Positions 59,418 to 64,000 of a stretch of 64,000 nt of DNA are shown piece after piece. Origin of the DNA: a virus; the IMG/VR virus record IMGVR_UViG_3300035070_003584, positions 1 to 64,000 of that record; one strand, 5' to 3'. The position numbers and the translations under genes are program-made. The notes under the pieces are model-generated. The model saw only the letters and a program-made list of their open reading frames with translations. It was not told the origin of the DNA and did not search any database. How positions within the stretch are numbered: position 1 is the stretch's first letter; each line of letters begins with the position of its first letter.

Positions 59418-60320
59418 ATGAAAAAATTAATCTTTACACTAGCTCTTGTACTAGCGTCCTCAAATGCGCATGCAAGAGACACAATCACTTCGGTCGGTTC
59501 ATCGACTGTATATCCATTCACAACTATTGCTGCTGAAAAGTTTGCTCAGAGCACAGGTAGTAGAATTATTGTGGAATCAACCGGTACCGGTGGAGGAATG
59601 AAACTCTTCTGTAATGGTATTGGAATTGAACACCCAGATATGACTGGCGCATCACGTGCTATTAAAGATAAAGAAGCAAAAATGTGTGCCAAGAATAATG
59701 TAACATTTGACGAAGTAAAGATTGGTTTTGATGGTATCACCATTTCAAATTCAAATGAAGCACCAAAAGCAGCATTTACCAAACAACAACTCTTTAAAGC
59801 AGTATCAGACCCAAATATGAAGATGTGGTCTGATATTGATCCATCATTACCAAACAAAGAAATTTCTATTATGGTTCCTCCTCCAACCTCAGGAACAAGA
59901 GATGCATTTGTCGAACTTGTAATGCATGGTGCCTGTAAGGAAATGGGAATGTCAAAGAAGGAATATAAAGCAAAATGTTCTTCATTCCGTGAAGACGGTC
60001 AGGTAATTGTAATGGGTGAAAACGACAATTTGATTGTTGAAAAACTTGTTGCAGATCCTGACATGTTTGGTGTATTTGGATTCTCTTTCCTTGATCAGAA
60101 TCTAGATAAGGTACATGGTGCAACTGTAAATGGTGTAGCTCCTACATTTGAAACCATTGCAGATGGATCATATAAAGTCTCACGCCCACTTTATGTTTAC
60201 TTTAAGAAAGAACATATGGGTGTAATTCCTGGATTGGCAGAGTTTAAATCTTTCTATATTGATTTAGCAGCAGATCCAACCTCACAACTTGCTGAGGCTG
60301 GTCTGATTCCACTTAAATAA
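59418..60320 (+). CDS. pstS: Periplasmic phosphate-binding protein PstS
   Basis: A 300-residue protein. Signal peptide is MKKLIFTLALVLASSNAHA; the mature protein opens VGSSTVYPFTTIAAEKFAQSTG and has phosphate-contacting segments STGTGGGMKLFCNG, TGASRAIKD and PPTSGTRDAFVEL. It belongs to the PstS type of ABC phosphate uptake and presumably works with the host PstCAB. pstS is a known auxiliary gene of marine phages. No clear Pho box is seen upstream. Confidence 0.93.
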   Translation: MKKLIFTLALVLASSNAHARDTITSVGSSTVYPFTTIAAEKFAQSTGSRIIVESTGTGGGMKLFCNGIGIEHPDMTGASRAIKDKEAKMCAKNNVTFDEVKIGFDGITISNSNEAPKAAFTKQQLFKAVSDPNMKMWSDIDPSLPNKEISIMVPPPTSGTRDAFVELVMHGACKEMGMSKKEYKAKCSSFREDGQVIVMGENDNLIVEKLVADPDMFGVFGFSFLDQNLDKVHGATVNGVAPTFETIADGSYKVSRPLYVYFKKEHMGVIPGLAEFKSFYIDLAADPTSQLAEAGLIPLK

Positions 60321-60340
60321 TCCTACACTCCCAGTAGAAA

Positions 60341-60364
60341 AGACGGCTTCGGCCGTCTTTTTTT
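60341..60364 (+). terminator. Intrinsic terminator after pstS
   Basis: AGACGGC, TTCG, GCCGTCT, then a run of T. A near twin of the gene 23 terminator. Confidence 0.9.
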
Positions 60365-60377
60365 GTTTACATTAATG

Positions 60378-60385
60378 TATAAATA
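60378..60385 (+). promoter_or_regulatory. T4-type late promoter for the 60.4-64 kb operon
   Basis: TATAAATA lies 40 bases before the ATG at 60426, directly after a terminator. Confidence 0.75.
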
Positions 60386-60425
60386 GTGTATAGTTAACTA
60401 TGATTAACATACCGAGGTACATAAG

Positions 60426-61265
60426 ATGAATAGACTTAAAACATTTATTAGGGAGATGGCAGCCGTGAAAACATCTAATTTAGATGCAGCCTTTCTGAAA
60501 AGAGCACAAAAGGTTACATCATTTAATTTAAGGGCTGCAGATTTTGAATCAACACAATATAAAGCAGAGATTCAACATCTATTTAGAACACATCTATTTC
60601 CGGACTTTGATTTAAGTCAGACCATGGTTGGACCACCAAATGTAGCTCAATTGAATAAACGAATTGATATACTAAAAAGACAAAATTTTGGTAACTATAA
60701 TAAACTACATTTCTATAATCTAAAAGGGGTAGGGCCGGGAGAGGCAACTCTTTACTTTCTTTTAGATGATGCACATCTAGGTGGTGGTGGATCTGCTGGT
60801 GTGGATTTGATTGTAGGTTCAAAACAGTATGAAGTAAAGGCATCACTCTATTCTGCTGCCGATAGTACTGTGTATGGATTTAAATTGGGTGGTACTGCTG
60901 CCCTAGGTAAAATGGTTAATGAATTGGTGAGATTAAAAAATGAATTAGGACTAAAATCTGCCGGTAAAGGACAGAATGAAGTCGGACCAAAAAACCTTGA
61001 GGCCATTCAAAAGGCTTATCCTAATGAATATAGAAAATTGGAAAATGATTATGCTAGAACTGCCGGACAATATTTTGGTAAAACTCCAGTAATCTTTATT
61101 AATAATAACGCTAGTGTAAAATTGGATCCGGATGATCCAGTTGAAAAAGTAAGATTGTTGAGTAATGCAGCTGGTAATGTCCTTGCAATTAAATCTGTAA
61201 ATACAAAAGATATTAAAATCCAAACAGTAACTCAAGGCACTATTAAACCAAGAGTAAAAATTTAA
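60426..61265 (+). CDS. Late protein with capsid-targeting-like start and nuclease-like motif
   Basis: A 279-residue protein. The start MNRLKTFIRE/M has an I-R-E site for gp21. GVDLIVGSKQYEVKAS (D127, E136, K138) fits the D...ExK core of PD-(D/E)xK nucleases. Late promoter directly upstream. A packaged DNA-acting enzyme is a reasonable reading, but the nuclease motif is short and could be chance. Confidence 0.5.
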   Translation: MNRLKTFIREMAAVKTSNLDAAFLKRAQKVTSFNLRAADFESTQYKAEIQHLFRTHLFPDFDLSQTMVGPPNVAQLNKRIDILKRQNFGNYNKLHFYNLKGVGPGEATLYFLLDDAHLGGGGSAGVDLIVGSKQYEVKASLYSAADSTVYGFKLGGTAALGKMVNELVRLKNELGLKSAGKGQNEVGPKNLEAIQKAYPNEYRKLENDYARTAGQYFGKTPVIFINNNASVKLDPDDPVEKVRLLSNAAGNVLAIKSVNTKDIKIQTVTQGTIKPRVKI

Positions 61266-62071
61266 TGGCACAGTATTCAGTCAGTCGAGGTAGACACTAC
61301 AATCGAAACGCTAATCGCGATATTCATGAAGTGGTTATGCTTTCGGATAAAGATGGAAATATTCTCAATACATATGGTCCATCTGCTAATATTCCAATTG
61401 CAGATGGTTCGGTAGAAGGTTATTCAGTAAGAAACATTTTTGGTGGTACTGGTGCTAGCACTTATATTGTAACCACCGAATTTAGAACTCCATGGGAATT
61501 AGCAAGTAATTACGCATTTCCTGTTAGTGCATCTACAATGAGTTTGGTAAGTACGAGTACATCAGATACTGCTGTAACGGTTTTAATTTTAGGACTTGAT
61601 GCAAATTATAATCAAATAAGTGAAACTCATACACTCACTGGAACCACACCCATTATCACAACGAATAATTTTTTCAGAATCAATGATATGGTATGTACGG
61701 CTGGTAATGCAGTGGGTGATATTACGTTAAGTGTTGGTGCTAATGTTTATTCAAAAATCTTAGCAGGAAACGGAAGAGATCAAAAGGCGGTATATACTGT
61801 TCCTGCTGGCTATTGCTTTTTCTTGACTCGTATTGATGCTTTCTGTACTGATGCGAATGGTGGCAAGGCAGCGCGATTTAGAAACTATTTAAGATCACCA
61901 AACGGTAGAGAATTAAGAGTTGCTGATACAACGTTTTTTGAGAACATGAGTATTATGAGGCAAGCGCCGTTTAAGTATGATGAAAAAACAGATATTGAAA
62001 TGCAACTTCGTTCCTTATCTGGATCTACATTTGGGTCAATTTTTGCCGAAGGGATACTGGTGAAGCAATGA
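61265..62071 (+). CDS. Late structural-type protein
   Basis: A 268-residue beta-rich protein (GYSVRNIFGGTGASTYIVTTEFRTPWE, ITLSVGANVYSKILAGNGRDQKAVYTVPAGYCFFLTRIDAF, MRQAPFKYDEKTDIEMQLRS). Proteins of this look are annotated as virion structural in marine phages. It has no I/L-x-E N-terminal peptide, unlike its neighbours. It overlaps the genes on both sides (TAATG before, ATGA after). Confidence 0.6.
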   Translation: MAQYSVSRGRHYNRNANRDIHEVVMLSDKDGNILNTYGPSANIPIADGSVEGYSVRNIFGGTGASTYIVTTEFRTPWELASNYAFPVSASTMSLVSTSTSDTAVTVLILGLDANYNQISETHTLTGTTPIITTNNFFRINDMVCTAGNAVGDITLSVGANVYSKILAGNGRDQKAVYTVPAGYCFFLTRIDAFCTDANGGKAARFRNYLRSPNGRELRVADTTFFENMSIMRQAPFKYDEKTDIEMQLRSLSGSTFGSIFAEGILVKQ

Positions 62072-63294
62072 GTTTTAAGGATTTTATTACAGAACAAAAG
62101 AATACTCATATGACTCATATTGAGGATTTAGTTCTCTATGGTGGTGTCAAAGGGACAAGAGATGCTATTATGGCATTACGTTCAATGAGAGATATGTTAG
62201 GAGGAGTGCATGATGGAAATGTATCTGTTAAGTGGGACGGAGCTCCTGCTGTGTTTGCTGGCACTGATCCTAGTGATGGAAGATTCTTCGTGGCGAAAAA
62301 AGGGATCTTTAACAAATCTCCCAAAGTATACAAGAGTAATGCTGATATTGATGCTGATACTTCTGGTGACCTTAATGCAAAGCTTAAACTTGCTCTACAA
62401 TATTTACCTGAATTAGGAATTAAAGGAGTTATTCAAGGTGATTTTCTCTATGGCCCAGGCGATATCCAAAAATCTAAAATTAAAGGTAAAGACTATATTA
62501 CCTTTCACCCCAATACAATTGTATATGCAGTACCGGCTGGGACGGACATGGCCAAGCAAGTTACGTCAGCAAAAATTGGAATCGTATGGCATACGAGCTA
62601 CTCAGGATCCTCATTCGAAACAATGAAACAAAAATTTGGTGTTGATGTATCCAAATTAAAAAAATCAAAGAATGTTTGGTCACAAGATGCAATGTTAAGA
62701 GATATGACACAATTTAGTATGTCTAAAAAAGATACAGAAGAAGTAAATGTGTTATTGAGTGAAGCAGGAAAAATATTTAATAAGATTAGTGGCACAACTC
62801 TACGGCAACTTGAAAAAAATCAAAACCTTGCCAGAACAATAGAACAATTTAACAATACATATGTCAGAAAAGGTGAAGTTGTTATTAATACAACTCAACA
62901 TGTCAATAAACTCATCTCTTGGATCAAAGGCAGATATCGTGCCGAAATATCTAAGCGATCAACCGAAAAAGGTAAGGCTGCACAACAATCTAAATTAGAT
63001 GAGGTTCTTTCATTTTTCTCTGCAGAAAATAAAAAATCACTAAAATTTATGTTTGATTTACAGAAATACATTATTCTGGCAAAACTAAAACTTATAAATA
63101 TACTTAATAAGTTAAATGGTGTTCAAACGTTTTTAAAGACAAATAAAGGATATCGCACAACAGGCCAAGAAGGTTATGTTGCAATAGATAAACTTGGTGG
63201 TGATGCAGTGAAAATTATTGACCGGATGGAATTTTCATTCGCCAACTTTTCACCGACTATATTAAAGGGATGGGATAAACCAGGAAGGAATTAA
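62068..63294 (+). CDS. Late protein with ligase-like KxDG motif
   Basis: A 408-residue protein. MSFKDFITE/Q is a candidate capsid-targeting peptide with gp21 site. VSVKWDGAPAVFAGTDPSDGRFFVAKKGIFN (53-83) resembles motif I (KxDG) and following strands of covalent nucleotidyltransferases such as RNA and DNA ligases. VIQGDFLYG and IGIVWHTSY could be motifs III/IV. The C-terminal half is helical. It is known mainly as an unassigned family in marine T4-likes. Confidence 0.5.
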   Translation: MSFKDFITEQKNTHMTHIEDLVLYGGVKGTRDAIMALRSMRDMLGGVHDGNVSVKWDGAPAVFAGTDPSDGRFFVAKKGIFNKSPKVYKSNADIDADTSGDLNAKLKLALQYLPELGIKGVIQGDFLYGPGDIQKSKIKGKDYITFHPNTIVYAVPAGTDMAKQVTSAKIGIVWHTSYSGSSFETMKQKFGVDVSKLKKSKNVWSQDAMLRDMTQFSMSKKDTEEVNVLLSEAGKIFNKISGTTLRQLEKNQNLARTIEQFNNTYVRKGEVVINTTQHVNKLISWIKGRYRAEISKRSTEKGKAAQQSKLDEVLSFFSAENKKSLKFMFDLQKYIILAKLKLINILNKLNGVQTFLKTNKGYRTTGQEGYVAIDKLGGDAVKIIDRMEFSFANFSPTILKGWDKPGRN

Positions 63295-63296
63295 CG

Positions 63297-63824
63297 ATGG
63301 CAAAATTGCTTCGTTTTAAAGATCTATTAGAGATGGACGGACAGTCTCCTCTAGAACAAAAACCATTATCATTTAATGATATGCATTCGACTGAGTATCG
63401 TCCTGGTGAGGACGAGCTTACGAATTATCGTGCGTATCGTAGAAGAAAATTTGGTGTTGGTACTGGCGAAGGTGGCCCAATCGGTGAGTCTGTCGAGACA
63501 GATGAGGCCCTTGATATCCGTCAAAGACTTGCTAAGTCAAGAATGTTTAGAAGATTTAAATCAAAAATTAAATTAGGCCGCGATCGCGCCAAACGCCGTA
63601 TGGCAAAACCTTCTGTTCTTAAAACAAGAGCAGATAAAGCCGCAAGAAAATTTATTCTTAAAAAAATTACAAAAGGTGTAGATAAGAGTGATCTTTCTTT
63701 TGCCCGTAGACAAGAAATTGAAAAACGTCTCGAGAAACCTGCCGTAAAAGCTAGAATTAAGATGTTAGCTAAAAGGTTATATAAAGATGTACGGAAAAAA
63801 GAAGTTGAGCGGAAAAAAGGTTAA
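63297..63824 (+). CDS. Basic late protein, probable internal head protein
   Basis: A 175-residue protein. MAKLLRFKDLLE/M ends in an L-L-E gp21 site. The rest is extremely Lys/Arg-rich (MFRRFKSKIKLGRDRAKRRMAK...AARKFILKKITKGVDK), fitting a DNA-binding internal head protein. It starts two bases after the previous stop with AGGAA upstream. Confidence 0.55.
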   Translation: MAKLLRFKDLLEMDGQSPLEQKPLSFNDMHSTEYRPGEDELTNYRAYRRRKFGVGTGEGGPIGESVETDEALDIRQRLAKSRMFRRFKSKIKLGRDRAKRRMAKPSVLKTRADKAARKFILKKITKGVDKSDLSFARRQEIEKRLEKPAVKARIKMLAKRLYKDVRKKEVERKKG

Positions 63825-64000
63825 TGATTAATTCATTTAGTACATTTTTGGTTGAAGAAGAAAAAACTCTATACTTCGTGTGGGGGCGAATGAATCCGCC
63901 TACCGCTGGTCATGAGAAACTTTTAGATTTTTTGAAATCAAAAGCTGGTAGGAATCCATTTAGAATCTATCTGACACAATCCGAGGATAAAAATAAAAAT
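63824..64000 (+). CDS. Nucleotidyltransferase-like protein (3' end outside window)
   Basis: The visible 59 residues open MINSFSTFLVE/E (L-V-E gp21 site), then LYFVWGRMNPPTAGHEKLLDFL, which holds the HxGH-type nucleotide-binding motif (PTAGH) of the cytidylyltransferase superfamily. It starts in a TAATG overlap. The gene runs off the right edge. Confidence 0.6.
   Translation, partial: MINSFSTFLVEEEKTLYFVWGRMNPPTAGHEKLLDFLKSKAGRNPFRIYLTQSEDKNKN

Noticed and set aside
1-64000. Cyanophage origin
   Set aside because: No photosystem, plastocyanin, talC or phycobilin genes are seen, and the tmRNA is of alphaproteobacterial permuted type.

Overview
The window is a contiguous piece of a T4-like (Tevenvirinae-related) marine myovirus. 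The evidence is the T4 gene order: neck genes 13-14-15, terminase 16-17, sheath and tube 18-19, portal 20, prohead genes 67-(68)-21-22 and capsid gene 23. These are followed by uvsY-uvsW, sigma factor 55, recombination genes 47-46, clamp and loader 45-44-62, regA, polymerase 43, uvsX and helicase 41. T4-type late promoters (TATAAATA) precede the virion genes. Sigma70-like promoters (TTTACA, 17 bp, TATAAT) precede most of the others. No photosystem, integrase or lysogeny genes are visible. Hsp20, PstS, MazG, ThyX, glutaredoxin and a permuted, alphaproteobacterial-style two-piece tmRNA point to a marine alphaproteobacterial host (SAR11-like is plausible). The host call is inference.

Layout. 1-3025: two fibre-type genes with Ig/cadherin-like stalks and beta-propeller heads, the second followed by a recombination scar. 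3071-16774: neck, terminase, tail and head genes, with a fibre-like gene and a SPRY-like gene inserted between 15 and 16. 16801-21635: a tube-like protein, then a fibre module with three tandem small paralogues, two probable assembly-type proteins and another seven-bladed propeller fibre. 21706-34890: recombination, late transcription and replication core, with Hsp20, small genes and a T4-type lysozyme. 34887-45965: nucleotide, sugar and DNA-modification genes (cupin, MazG, TAGT-like glycosyltransferase, AEP primase-like protein, GIY-YIG nuclease, UDP-sugar enzymes, APS-kinase-like protein) interleaved with uvsX and 41, ending in thyX. 45961-48541: secreted proteins, a SleB-type hydrolase and a short minus-strand late operon. 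48605-49262: the two-piece tmRNA, with two small protein genes lying between its halves. 49274-56240: accessory metabolic cluster (radical SAM, four HxD/cupin-type oxygenase-like proteins, two fatty-acid desaturases, small SDR, sulfotransferase). 56398-59320: small early genes, including a leader ORF that overlaps a 27-bp RNA helix. 59418-64000: pstS, then a late operon in which four of five proteins begin with a short peptide ending in an I/L-x-E site, as expected for capsid-targeted internal proteins.

How it works together. Early genes are fired by a set of near-identical promoter cassettes. Gp55 with clamp gp45 then activates late promoters in front of virion genes. The tmRNA has both promoter types, and a late promoter on the opposite strand shares the same 60 bp, so this is a regulatory node. 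The most unusual items are the tmRNA with protein genes inside its intervening segment, the candidate set of capsid-packaged enzymes, the oxygenase/desaturase/radical-SAM cluster, and the leader-ORF/long-helix RNA. All assignments come from reading motifs and gene order by eye; no database search was run.
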